64,000 nucleotides of DNA. It comes from Escherichia sp. E4742. GTDB lineage: Bacteria; Pseudomonadota; Gammaproteobacteria; Enterobacterales; Enterobacteriaceae. A program made the translations under genes and the position numbers. The notes under the pieces are model-generated. The model did no database searches and was not told the DNA's origin. It was given only the letters and a program-made list of their open reading frames with translations. The first letter of the stretch is position 1. Each line of letters starts with the position of its first letter. The stretch is from positions 3,348,001 through 3,412,000 of the forward strand of contig NZ_CP040443.1 of NCBI RefSeq assembly GCF_005843885.1, in the 5' to 3' direction. This document shows positions 1 to 8,410 of this stretch, in pieces.

Positions 1-751
1 TCTGGCACTGATGGCGAAAACGGGCGAAATGGGTTACCCGTCAGCCCTGACTGCGCCTGTGTGGGGCTTCTACGACGTCTCCTTTAAAGGTGAGTCGTTC
101 CGCTTCCAGCGCCCGTACGGTTCTTACGTCATGGAAAATGTGCTGTTCAAAATCTCCTTCCCGGCGGAGTTCCACTCCCAGACGGCCGTTGAAGCGGCGA
201 TGACGCTCTATGAACAGATGCAGGCAGCAGGCAAAACAGCGGCGGATATCGAAAAAGTGACCATTCGCACCCACGAAGCCTGTATTCGCATCATCGACAA
301 AAAAGGGCCGCTCAATAACCCGGCAGACCGCGACCACTGCATTCAGTATATGGTGGCGATCCCGCTGCTGTTCGGGCGCTTAACGGCGGCAGATTACGAA
401 GACAAGGTTGCGCAAGATAAACGCATTGACGCCCTGCGTGAGAAGATCAATTGCTTTGAAGATCCGGCGTTTACCGCTGACTACCACGACCCGGAAAAAC
501 GCGCCATCGCCAACGCTATTACCCTTGAGTTCACCGACGGTACGCGCTTTGAAGAAGTGGTGGTGGAGTACCCAATTGGTCATGCCCGTCGCCGTCAGGA
601 TGGCATTCCGAAGCTGGTCGATAAATTCAAAATCAATCTCGCGCGCCAGTTCCCGACTCGCCAACAGCAGCGCATTCTGGAGGTTTCTCTCGACAGAGCT
701 CGCCTGGAACAGATGCCGGTCAATGAGTATCTCGACCTGTACGTCATTTAA
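1..751 (+). CDS. prpD: 2-methylcitrate dehydratase PrpD, C-terminal part (cut by window start)
   Basis: The open frame runs in from the left edge (frame of base 2) and ends at a TAA at 749-751, leaving about 249 of the family's usual ~483 residues. PrpD dehydrates 2-methylcitrate in the cytoplasmic methylcitrate cycle that oxidises propionate to pyruvate. The visible part matches the C-terminal half of the MmgE/PrpD family, including the HARRRQDG segment near the end. prpE follows 39 bp downstream in the same direction, the usual prpBCDE order. The Met codon at 11 is internal, not a start. Identification is by recognition of the E. coli sequence. Confidence 0.96.
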   Translation, partial: LALMAKTGEMGYPSALTAPVWGFYDVSFKGESFRFQRPYGSYVMENVLFKISFPAEFHSQTAVEAAMTLYEQMQAAGKTAADIEKVTIRTHEACIRIIDKKGPLNNPADRDHCIQYMVAIPLLFGRLTAADYEDKVAQDKRIDALREKINCFEDPAFTADYHDPEKRAIANAITLEFTDGTRFEEVVVEYPIGHARRRQDGIPKLVDKFKINLARQFPTRQQQRILEVSLDRARLEQMPVNEYLDLYVI

Positions 752-790
752 GCAAACAGCGGTAAGGCGTAAGTTCAACAGGAGAGCATT

Positions 791-2677
791 ATGTCTTTTA
801 GCGAATTTTATCAGCGTTCGATTAACGAACCGGAGCAGTTCTGGGCTGAGCAGGCTCAGCGTATTGACTGGCAGACGCCCTTTACGCAAACGCTCGATCA
901 CAGCAATCCGCCGTTTGCCCGTTGGTTTTGTGAAGGCCGAACCAACTTGTGCCACAACGCCATCGATCGCTGGCTGGAGAAACAGCCAGAGGCGCTGGCA
1001 TTGATTGCCGTCTCTTCAGAAACAGAAGAAGAGCGCACCTTTACCTTTCGCCAGCTTCATGACGAAGTGAACGCGGTGGCGTCAATGCTGCGCTCGCTGG
1101 GCGTGCAGCGCGGCGATCGAGTGCTGGTGTATATGCCGATGATTGCCGAAGCGCATATTACGCTACTGGCCTGCGCGCGCATTGGTGCTATTCACTCGGT
1201 TGTATTTGGTGGATTTGCCTCGCACAGCGTGGCGGCGCGGATTGATGACGCTAAACCGGTGCTGATTGTCTCGGCTGATGCCGGAGCGCGTGGTGGCAAA
1301 ATCATTCCGTATAAAAAATTGCTCGACGATGCGATAAGCCAGGCGCAGCACCAGCCGCGCCACGTTTTACTGGTGGATCGCGGGCTGACGAAAATGGCGC
1401 GCGTCAGTGGGCGGGATGTCGATTTCGCTTCGTTGCGTCATCAGCATATTGGTGCGCGAGTCCCCGTGGCCTGGCTGGAATCCAACGAAACCTCCTGCAT
1501 TCTCTACACCTCTGGCACGACCGGCAAACCTAAAGGCGTGCAGCGTGACGTCGGCGGATATGCGGTAGCGCTGGCGACCTCGATGGACACCATTTTTGGC
1601 GGCAAAGCGGGCGGTGTGTTCTTTTGCGCATCGGATATCGGCTGGGTGGTGGGGCATTCGTATATCGTCTACGCGCCGCTGCTGGCGGGGATGGCGACCA
1701 TTGTTTACGAAGGATTACCGACCTGGCCTGACTGCGGCGTGTGGTGGAAAATCGTCGAGAAATATCAGGTGAGCCGGATGTTCTCAGCGCCGACCGCCAT
1801 TCGCGTGCTGAAAAAATTCCCTACCGCTGAAATTCGCAAACACGATCTCTCGTCGCTGGAAGTGCTCTATCTGGCTGGAGAACCGCTGGACGAGCCGACC
1901 GCCAGTTGGGTGAGCAATACGCTGGATGTGCCGGTCATCGACAACTACTGGCAGACCGAATCCGGCTGGCCGATTATGGCGATTGCTCGCGGTCTGGACG
2001 ATAGGCCGACGCGTCTGGGAAGCCCCGGCGTGCCGATGTATGGCTACAACGTGCAGTTGCTCAATGAAGTCACCGGCGAACCGTGCGGCGTCAATGAGAA
2101 AGGGATGCTGGTGGTAGAAGGGCCGCTGCCGCCGGGGTGTATTCAGACCATCTGGGGCGATGACGACCGCTTTGTGAAGACGTACTGGTCGCTGTTTTCC
2201 CGTCCGGTTTACGCCACGTTTGACTGGGGTATCCGCGATGCTGACGGTTATCACTTTATTCTCGGGCGCACTGACGATGTGATTAACGTTGCCGGGCATC
2301 GGCTGGGCACGCGCGAGATTGAAGAGAGTATCTCCAGTCATCCGGGCGTTGCCGAAGTGGCGGTGGTTGGGGTGAAAGATGCGCTGAAAGGGCAGGTAGC
2401 AGTGGCGTTTGTCATTCCCAAAGAGAGTGACAGTCTGGAAGACCGTGAGGTGGCGCACTCGCAAGAGAAGGCGATTATGGCGCTGGTGGACAGCCAGATT
2501 GGCAACTTTGGTCGCCCGGCGCACGTCTGGTTTGTCTCGCAATTGCCGAAAACGCGATCCGGAAAAATGCTGCGCCGCACGATCCAGGCAATTTGCGAAG
2601 GACGCGATCCGGGGGATCTGACGACCATTGATGATCCGGCGTCGTTGGATCAGATCCGCCAGGCGATGGAAGAGTAG
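791..2677 (+). CDS. prpE: Propionyl-CoA synthetase PrpE
   Basis: This is a 628-residue acyl-CoA synthetase of the ANL superfamily that activates propionate to propionyl-CoA with ATP, the entry step of the methylcitrate cycle. The adenylate-binding motif YTSGTTGKPKG lies around residue 240, and the C-terminal GKMLRR motif carries the catalytic lysine at residue 592, the residue acetylated to regulate activity in Salmonella PrpE. An AGGAGAG ribosome-binding site sits 5-6 bp before the ATG. It is the last gene of prpBCDE. Transcription of that operon depends on PrpR and sigma-54 at a promoter outside this window. A BIME array starts 7 bp after the stop. Confidence 0.97.
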   Translation: MSFSEFYQRSINEPEQFWAEQAQRIDWQTPFTQTLDHSNPPFARWFCEGRTNLCHNAIDRWLEKQPEALALIAVSSETEEERTFTFRQLHDEVNAVASMLRSLGVQRGDRVLVYMPMIAEAHITLLACARIGAIHSVVFGGFASHSVAARIDDAKPVLIVSADAGARGGKIIPYKKLLDDAISQAQHQPRHVLLVDRGLTKMARVSGRDVDFASLRHQHIGARVPVAWLESNETSCILYTSGTTGKPKGVQRDVGGYAVALATSMDTIFGGKAGGVFFCASDIGWVVGHSYIVYAPLLAGMATIVYEGLPTWPDCGVWWKIVEKYQVSRMFSAPTAIRVLKKFPTAEIRKHDLSSLEVLYLAGEPLDEPTASWVSNTLDVPVIDNYWQTESGWPIMAIARGLDDRPTRLGSPGVPMYGYNVQLLNEVTGEPCGVNEKGMLVVEGPLPPGCIQTIWGDDDRFVKTYWSLFSRPVYATFDWGIRDADGYHFILGRTDDVINVAGHRLGTREIEESISSHPGVAEVAVVGVKDALKGQVAVAFVIPKESDSLEDREVAHSQEKAIMALVDSQIGNFGRPAHVWFVSQLPKTRSGKMLRRTIQAICEGRDPGDLTTIDDPASLDQIRQAMEE

Positions 2678-2683
2678 GTTATT

Positions 2684-3236
2684 GTCGGATGCGTCGTGCG
2701 CCGTATCCGACAGTTGTGCGCCGATGCCAGATGCGACGCTGTCGCGTCTTATCATGCCTACAAGTCTGAACCGTAGGTCGGATAAGGCGCTCGCGCCGCA
2801 TCCGACAACTGTGCGCCGATGCCTGATGCGACGCTGACGCGTCTTATCATGCCTACAAGTCTGAATCGTAGGTCGGATAAGGCGCTCGCGCCGCATCCGA
2901 CAACTGTGCGCCGATGCCTGATGCGACGCTGTCGCGTCTTATCATGCCTACAAGTCTGAACCGTAGGTCGGATAAGGCGCTCGCGCCGCATCCGACAATT
3001 GTGCGCCGATGCCAGATGCGACGCTGACGCGTCTTATCATGCCTACAAGTCTGAACCGTAGGTCGGATAAGGCGCTCGCGCCGCATCCGACAACTGTGCG
3101 CCGATGCCAGATGCGACGCTGACGCGTCTTATCATGCCTACAAGTCTGAACCGTAGGTCGGATAAGGCGCTCGCGCCGCATCCGACACCGTGCGCAGATG
3201 CCTGATGCGACGCTGACGCGTCTTATCATGCCTACC
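2684..3236. repeat. BIME array, 95-bp period, prpE-codB
   Basis: Five to six copies of a REP-pair unit are arranged head to tail. The marker CGTAGGTCGGATAAGG occurs at 2772, 2867, 2962, 3057 and 3152, exactly 95 bp apart, with only point differences between units. Each unit has two inverted REP palindromes, one around GGATAAGGCGCTCGCGCCGCATCC and one around GATGCGACGCTGACGCGTC. Such arrays bind DNA gyrase or IHF and protect upstream mRNA 3' ends. Short open frames inside it are translation artefacts of the repeat. Confidence 0.95.
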
Positions 3237-3305
3237 CACTGTTTTTACACAGATAATTTTTTCCCCACCTTTTTTCATTCATCCATATAAAAAATTTATC
3301 CCACC

Positions 3306-3321
3306 ACGGAAACGATTGCTT
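3306..3321 (+). promoter_or_regulatory. PurR-like operator upstream of codBA
   Basis: The 16-bp sequence ACGGAAACGATTGCTT resembles the PurR box ACGCAAACGTTTGCGT, with the central AAACG and TTGC conserved. It lies about 65 bp before the codB start. PurR repression of codBA is established in E. coli. The preceding 3237-3300 is AT-rich and probably contains the promoter, but I cannot fix -10 and -35 securely. Confidence 0.7.
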
Positions 3322-3386
3322 TTTATTTTCAGATGAATAGAATGCTGCGGATTTTTTGGGTTTCAAACAGCAAACGGAGGAATTTC

Positions 3387-4646
3387 GTGTCGCAAGATAA
3401 CAACTTTAGCCAGGGGCCAGTCCCGCAGTCGGCGCGGAAAGGGGTATTGGCATTGACGTTCGTCATGCTGGGATTAACCTTCTTTTCCGCCAGTATGTGG
3501 ACCGGCGGCACTCTCGGAACCGGTCTTAGCTATCATGATTTCTTCCTCGCAGTCCTCATCGGTAATCTTCTCCTCGGTATTTACACTTCATTTCTTGGTT
3601 ACATTGGCGCAAAAACCGGCCTGACCACCCATCTTCTTGCTCGCTTCTCGTTTGGTGTTAAAGGCTCATGGCTGCCTTCACTGTTGCTGGGCGGCACCCA
3701 GGTTGGCTGGTTTGGCGTTGGCGTGGCGATGTTTGCTATTCCGGTGGGCAAGGCAACCGGGCTGGATATTAATTTGCTGATTGCCGTTTCCGGTTTACTG
3801 ATGACCGTCACCGTCTTCTTTGGTATCTCGGCGCTGACGGTTCTTTCGGTGATTGCGGTTCCGGCTATCGCCTGCCTTGGCGGTTATTCCGTGTGGCTGG
3901 CCGTTAACGGCATGGGCGGCCTGGACGCATTAAAAGCGGTCGTTCCCGCACAACCGTTAGATTTCAATGTCGCGCTGGCGCTGGTTGTGGGGTCATTTAT
4001 CAGCGCGGGTACGCTCACCGCTGACTTTGTCCGCTTTGGTCGCAATGCCAAACTGGCGGTGCTGGTGGCGATGGTGGCCTTTTTCCTCGGCAACTCGTTG
4101 ATGTTTATTTTCGGTGCGGCGGGAGCTGCGGCACTGGGCATGGCAGATATCTCTGATGTGATGATTGCTCAGGGCCTGCTGCTGCCTGCGATTGTGGTGC
4201 TGGGGCTGAATATCTGGACCACCAACGATAACGCGCTGTATGCGTCGGGTTTAGGTTTCGCCAACATTACCGGTATGTCGAGCAAAACCCTTTCGGTGAT
4301 TAACGGTATTATCGGTACGGTCTGCGCACTATGGCTGTACAACAATTTTGTCGGCTGGCTGACCTTCCTTTCGGCAGCTATTCCTCCGGTAGGTGGCGTG
4401 ATCATCGCTGACTATCTGATGAACCGTCGCCGCTATGAGCACTTTGCGACCACGCGTATGATGAGTGTCAATTGGGTGGCGATTCTGGCGGTCGGGCTGG
4501 GGATTGCCGCAGGCCACTGGTTACCGGGAATTGTTCCGGTCAACGCGGTATTAGGTGGCGCGCTGAGCTATCTGATTCTTAACCCGATTTTGAATCGTAA
4601 AACGACAGCAGCAATGACGCATGTGGAGGCTAACAGTGTCGAATAA
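3387..4646 (+). CDS. codB: Cytosine permease CodB
   Basis: CodB is a 419-residue inner-membrane protein of the NCS1 (nucleobase:cation symporter) family that imports cytosine with a cation. The sequence is almost continuously hydrophobic with about 12 membrane segments and ends in a short polar tail. I place the start at the GTG at 3387 because a strong CGGAGGAA ribosome-binding site lies just before it; an ATG at 3333 would add 18 residues without a good site. The stop overlaps the first 11 bases of codA, so the two are translationally coupled. The upstream PurR-like box fits purine repression. Confidence 0.96.
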   Translation: MSQDNNFSQGPVPQSARKGVLALTFVMLGLTFFSASMWTGGTLGTGLSYHDFFLAVLIGNLLLGIYTSFLGYIGAKTGLTTHLLARFSFGVKGSWLPSLLLGGTQVGWFGVGVAMFAIPVGKATGLDINLLIAVSGLLMTVTVFFGISALTVLSVIAVPAIACLGGYSVWLAVNGMGGLDALKAVVPAQPLDFNVALALVVGSFISAGTLTADFVRFGRNAKLAVLVAMVAFFLGNSLMFIFGAAGAAALGMADISDVMIAQGLLLPAIVVLGLNIWTTNDNALYASGLGFANITGMSSKTLSVINGIIGTVCALWLYNNFVGWLTFLSAAIPPVGGVIIADYLMNRRRYEHFATTRMMSVNWVAILAVGLGIAAGHWLPGIVPVNAVLGGALSYLILNPILNRKTTAAMTHVEANSVE

Positions 4647-5919
4647 CGCTTTACAGACCATTATTAACGCCCGCTTACCCGGCAAAGAGGGGCTGTGGCA
4701 GATTCATCTGCACGACGGAAAAATCAGCGCCATTGATGCGCAATCTGGCGTGATGCCCATAACTGAAAACAGCCTGGATGCCGAACAAGGTTTAGTTATA
4801 CCGCCGTTTGTGGAGCCGCATATTCACCTGGACACCACGCAAACCGCCGGGCAACCGAACTGGAATCAGTCCGGCACGCTGTTTGAAGGCATTGAACGCT
4901 GGGCCGAGCGCAAAGCGTTATTAACCCATGACGATGTGAAACAACGCGCCTGGCAAACGCTGAAATGGCAGATTGCCAACGGCATTCAGCATGTGCGTAC
5001 CCATGTCGATGTATCGGACGCAACCCTGACCGCATTGAAAGCAATGCTGGAAGTGAAGCAGGAAGTCGCGCCGTGGATTGATCTGCAAATCGTCGCTTTC
5101 CCGCAGGAAGGGATTTTGTCGTATCCCAACGGTGAAGCGTTGCTGGAAGAGGCGCTACGCTTAGGGGCAGACGTAGTGGGGGCGATTCCGCATTTTGAAT
5201 TTACCCGCGAATACGGCGTGGAGTCGCTGCATAAAACCTTCGCCCTGGCGCAAAAATACGACCGTCTCATCGACGTTCACTGTGATGAGATCGATGACGA
5301 ACAGTCGCGCTTTGTCGAAACCGTTGCTGCCCTGGCGCACCGTGAAGGAATGGGCGCGCGAGTCACTGCCAGCCACACCACGGCAATGCACTCCTATAAC
5401 GGGGCGTATACCTCACGCCTGTTCCGCTTGCTGAAAATGTCCGGTATTAACTTTGTTGCCAACCCGCTGGTCAATATTCATCTGCAAGGTCGTTTCGATA
5501 CGTATCCAAAACGTCGCGGCATCACACGCGTTAAAGAGATGCTGGAGTCCGGCATTAACGTCTGCTTTGGTCACGATGATGTCTTCGATCCGTGGTATCC
5601 GCTGGGAACGGCGAATATGCTGCAAGTGCTGCATATGGGTCTACATGTTTGCCAGCTGATGGGCTACGGGCAGATTAACGATGGCCTGAATTTAATCACC
5701 CACCACAGCGCCAGGACGTTGAATTTGCAGGATTACGGCATTGCCGCCGGAAACAGCGCCAACCTGATTATCCTGCCGGCTGAAAATGGGTTTGATGCGC
5801 TGCGCCGTCAGGTTCCGGTACGTTATTCGGTACGTGGCGGTAAGGTGATTGCCAGTACACAACCGGCACAAACCACCGTATATCTCGAGCAGCCAGAAGC
5901 CATCGATTACAAACGGTAA
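4636..5919 (+). CDS. codA: Cytosine deaminase CodA
   Basis: CodA hydrolyses cytosine to uracil and ammonia in the cytoplasm for pyrimidine salvage. The 427-residue protein is an amidohydrolase with the metal-binding EPHIHLD motif (His62 and His64 counting Met), the VHCDEIDD motif, the ASHTTAMH motif, and Asp in CFGHDDVFDPW near residue 313. The start is GTG at 4636, following GGAGG at 4625-4629 and lying inside the end of codB; an ATG at 4621 is closer upstream but has no better site. The operon with codB lets imported cytosine be used at once. The gene faces cynR across two REP blocks. Confidence 0.97.
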   Translation: MSNNALQTIINARLPGKEGLWQIHLHDGKISAIDAQSGVMPITENSLDAEQGLVIPPFVEPHIHLDTTQTAGQPNWNQSGTLFEGIERWAERKALLTHDDVKQRAWQTLKWQIANGIQHVRTHVDVSDATLTALKAMLEVKQEVAPWIDLQIVAFPQEGILSYPNGEALLEEALRLGADVVGAIPHFEFTREYGVESLHKTFALAQKYDRLIDVHCDEIDDEQSRFVETVAALAHREGMGARVTASHTTAMHSYNGAYTSRLFRLLKMSGINFVANPLVNIHLQGRFDTYPKRRGITRVKEMLESGINVCFGHDDVFDPWYPLGTANMLQVLHMGLHVCQLMGYGQINDGLNLITHHSARTLNLQDYGIAAGNSANLIILPAENGFDALRRQVPVRYSVRGGKVIASTQPAQTTVYLEQPEAIDYKR

Positions 5920-5941
5920 TCGGCTGGGTTACAGCACGCGT

Positions 5942-6030
5942 AGTTCACGCCGGATGCGGCGTGAACGCCTTATCCGGCCTACGTAGAGCACTAAACTCGT
6001 AGGCCTGATAAGCGTAGCGCATCAGGCAAT
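5942..6030. repeat. REP pair (BIME), codA-cynR, copy 1
   Basis: Two inverted REP palindromes, GCCGGATGCGGCGTGAACGC and the CCTGATAAGCG...CGCATCAGG element, flank a short linker. A nearly identical block recurs 200 bp downstream at 6142-6230. It lies between the convergent genes codA and cynR. Confidence 0.9.
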
Positions 6031-6054
6031 TTCAGCCACTGACCTGTGTCAGTG

Positions 6055-6138
6055 GCTACCGTGATTCATTCCCGCCAACAACCGTGCATTTATCCAACGC
6101 CATTTGCAAAAATGCCTTCATGGCGGTTGTCTGCCAGC
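6055..6138 (-). pseudogene. Duplicated 3' end of cynR (fragment)
   Basis: Bases 6055-6119 are identical to 6235-6299, the true end of cynR, at an exact offset of 180 bp, and similarity continues to about 6138. On the minus strand the fragment carries roughly the last 28 codons and stop of cynR, but no start and no ribosome-binding site. It looks like the left half of a duplication that also took the adjoining REP pair. No product is expected. Confidence 0.85.
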
Positions 6139-6141
6139 TGT

Positions 6142-6230
6142 AGTTTATGCCGGATGCGGCGTGAACGCCTTATCCGGCCTACGTAGAGCACTAAACTCGT
6201 AGGCCTGATAAGCGTAGCGCATCAGGCAAT
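6142..6230. repeat. REP pair (BIME), codA-cynR, copy 2
   Basis: Almost base-for-base repeat of 5942-6030, differing in the first few bases (TTTATGCC instead of TTCACGCC). It ends 5 bp before the cynR stop codon and may act as the 3' boundary of cynR mRNA. Confidence 0.9.
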
Positions 6231-6235
6231 ACCAG

Positions 6236-7135
6236 CTACCGTGATTCATTCCCGCCAACAACCGTGCATTTATCCAACGCCATTTGCAAAAATGCCTTCG
6301 CGGCGGCTGTCTGCCAGCTATTTTTCCGCCGCAACAAAACCGCCGTTCTCTCCAGTAGTGGTGGGGCAAGAGAAATAGCTTTAAGCCCATCATGTTGTGT
6401 GGCAATCGCTGCTGGTAACAATGTGGAAAGGGAAGTGCGGCGAATCAGCTCCAGAACCGCGCTAATTGAGTTCGCCTCTATGACCACCTGTGGATGCAGC
6501 CCCGCTTTCTCGCAGTAGTGGTCAATTTGCTCTCTGGTGGCAAATTCCGCGCTGAGCAGGACCAGTTTTTCATCATGCAAGCGACTCAATGCCACCTGTT
6601 CCTGGTCAGCCAGCGGATGATGTTTCGCCACCACCAACGCTAAACTTTCTGTCAGTAAAGGAATTGCCTCCAGCTCCGGCGAATGCACAGGCGCGAAGGC
6701 AATCCCAACGTCCAGCTCGTCGCGACAAAGCATATCTTCGATTTTCTCCTGCGACATTTCCTGTAGCTGGAGCGTGATACCGGGATAACGCGCATAAAAA
6801 TCCGCCATTAAAGGGCCGATAAAGTAGCTCGTAAAGGTGGGGGTGACGGCGATACGCAGCGATCCTCGCGTCAGATCGGCAACATCATGAATCGCCCGTT
6901 TACCCGCTCCCAGTTCTTGTAACGCCCGGCTGGCGTACTGTCGCCAGACTTCTCCTGCATCAGTGAGACGAATCGTTCGCCCGCTACGGTCAAACAGCGG
7001 CACGCCCAAACTCTCTTCTAACTGGCGAATCTGCTGGGAAAGCGCAGGCTGGGAGACGTGCAACGCACTGGCGGCACGGGTGAAGCTGCCATGTTCAGCC
7101 ACGGCAAGAAAATAATTGATATGTCGAGAGAGCAT
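6236..7135 (-). CDS. cynR: LysR-type activator CynR
   Basis: CynR is a 299-residue LysR-family regulator that activates cynTSX in response to cyanate and represses itself. An N-terminal winged helix-turn-helix (about residues 15-45, with AASALHVSQPALSQQIRQLE) is followed by a periplasmic-binding-like effector domain. I start at the ATG at 7135 (MLSRHINY), the usual LysR N terminus; a start 8 codons upstream is possible but atypical. It is divergent from cynT with a 109-bp shared control region. The last 28 codons are duplicated downstream at 6055-6138. Confidence 0.96.
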   Translation of the reverse strand: MLSRHINYFLAVAEHGSFTRAASALHVSQPALSQQIRQLEESLGVPLFDRSGRTIRLTDAGEVWRQYASRALQELGAGKRAIHDVADLTRGSLRIAVTPTFTSYFIGPLMADFYARYPGITLQLQEMSQEKIEDMLCRDELDVGIAFAPVHSPELEAIPLLTESLALVVAKHHPLADQEQVALSRLHDEKLVLLSAEFATREQIDHYCEKAGLHPQVVIEANSISAVLELIRRTSLSTLLPAAIATQHDGLKAISLAPPLLERTAVLLRRKNSWQTAAAKAFLQMALDKCTVVGGNESR

Positions 7136-7163
7136 TCGCCAACCTATAAGTAAATCCAATAGA

Positions 7164-7180
7164 ACTCATCATAAATGAGT
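7164..7180. promoter_or_regulatory. Candidate CynR operator
   Basis: In the divergent cynR-cynT region there is an inverted repeat, ACTCAT at 7164-7169 and ATGAGT at 7175-7180 separated by CATAA, overlapping a wider ATAA...TTAT symmetry (7171-7192). LysR regulators bind short inverted repeats of this kind between the regulator and target genes. The assignment is inferred from position and symmetry only. Confidence 0.45.
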
Positions 7181-7244
7181 CTTTTACCTTATGACAATCG
7201 GCGAGTAGTCTGCCTCTCATTCCAGAGACAGACAGAGGTTAACG

Positions 7245-7904
7245 GTGAAAGAGATTATTGATGGATTCCTTAAATTCCAGCGCGAGGCATTTCCTGAGCG
7301 GGAAGCCTTGTTTAAACAGCTGGCGACACAGCAAAGCCCGCGCACACTTTTTATCTCCTGCTCCGACAGCCGTCTGGTCCCTGAGCTGGTGACGCAACGT
7401 GAGCCTGGCGATCTGTTCGTTATTCGCAACGCGGGCAATATCGTCCCTTCCTACGGGCCGGAACCCGGTGGCGTTTCCGCTTCGGTGGAGTACGCCGTCG
7501 CCGCGCTTCGGGTATCTGACATTGTGATTTGCGGTCATTCCAACTGTGGCGCAATGACCGCTATTGCCAGCTGTCAGTGCATGGACCATATGCCTGCCGT
7601 CTCCCACTGGCTGCGTTATGCCGATTCAGCCCGAGTCGTTAATGAGGCGCGCCCGCATCTCGATTTACCGTCAAAAGCTGCGGCGATGGTACGTGAAAAC
7701 GTCATTGCTCAGTTGGCTAATTTGCAAACTCATCCATCGGTGCGCCTGGCGCTCGAAGAGGGGCGGATCGCCCTGCACGGCTGGGTCTACGACATTGAAA
7801 GCGGCAGCATTGCAGCTTTTGACGGCGCAACCCGCCAGTTTGTGCCACTGGCAACCAATCCCGGCGTTTGTGCCATACCGCTACGCCAGCAAGCTGCAGC
7901 TTAA
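7245..7904 (+). CDS. cynT: Carbonic anhydrase CynT
   Basis: CynT is a 219-residue beta-class carbonic anhydrase. Zinc ligands are visible at Cys39, Asp41 (in SCSDSR), His98 and Cys101 (in GHSNCG). It rehydrates the CO2 released by cyanase so that bicarbonate, the cyanase co-substrate, is not lost from the cell. The start is a GTG at 7245 with AGAGG a few bases upstream. It is the first gene of cynTSX, 30 bp before cynS. Confidence 0.97.
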   Translation: MKEIIDGFLKFQREAFPEREALFKQLATQQSPRTLFISCSDSRLVPELVTQREPGDLFVIRNAGNIVPSYGPEPGGVSASVEYAVAALRVSDIVICGHSNCGAMTAIASCQCMDHMPAVSHWLRYADSARVVNEARPHLDLPSKAAAMVRENVIAQLANLQTHPSVRLALEEGRIALHGWVYDIESGSIAAFDGATRQFVPLATNPGVCAIPLRQQAAA

Positions 7905-7934
7905 CCTTATTTTTAAACCATCAGGAGATTTACC

Positions 7935-8405
7935 ATGATTCAGTCGCAAATTAACCGCAATATTCGTCTTGATCTTGCCGATGCCATTTTGCTCAGCAAA
8001 GCTAAAAAAGATCTCTCATTTGCCGAGATTGCCGACGGCACCGGTCTGGCAGAAGCCTTCGTGACCGCTGCTTTGCTGGGTCAGCAGGCGCTTCCTGCTG
8101 ACGCCGCCCGCCAGGTCGGGGCGAAGCTGGATCTCGACGAAGACGCCATTCTACTGTTGCAGATGATTCCACTGCGTGGCTGCATTGATGACCGTGTTCC
8201 AACCGACCCAACAATGTACCGTTTCTACGAAATGTTGCAGGTGTACGGCACCACTCTGAAAGCGTTGGTTCATGAGAAGTTTGGCGATGGCATTATCAGC
8301 GCGATTAACTTCAAACTCGACGTTAAGAAAGTGGCGGACCCGGAAGGTGGCGAACGTGCGGTCATCACCTTAGATGGTAAATATCTGCCGACCAAACCGT
8401 TCTGA
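7935..8405 (+). CDS. cynS: Cyanate hydratase (cyanase) CynS
   Basis: CynS decomposes cyanate with bicarbonate to ammonia and CO2 (via carbamate) in the cytoplasm. The protein has the family length of 156 residues, an N-terminal helix-turn-helix-like domain (about 1-80) and a C-terminal catalytic domain with the active-site residues Arg96, Glu99 and Ser122 in their expected positions. A CAGGAG ribosome-binding site precedes the ATG. The gene sits between cynT and cynX in the CynR-activated operon. Confidence 0.98.
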   Translation: MIQSQINRNIRLDLADAILLSKAKKDLSFAEIADGTGLAEAFVTAALLGQQALPADAARQVGAKLDLDEDAILLLQMIPLRGCIDDRVPTDPTMYRFYEMLQVYGTTLKALVHEKFGDGIISAINFKLDVKKVADPEGGERAVITLDGKYLPTKPF

Positions 8406-8410
8406 CAGCC

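Noticed and set aside
1784..2896. 370-codon antisense frame over prpE and the first BIME units
   Set aside because: It lies opposite a well-conserved enzyme and its N terminus is translated REP repeat. No start signal.
2684..3236. Regularly spaced repeats resembling a CRISPR array
   Set aside because: Both repeat and spacer are conserved between units, each unit is a REP inverted pair, and no cas gene is present. The same holds for 23366-23848 and 25811-26220.
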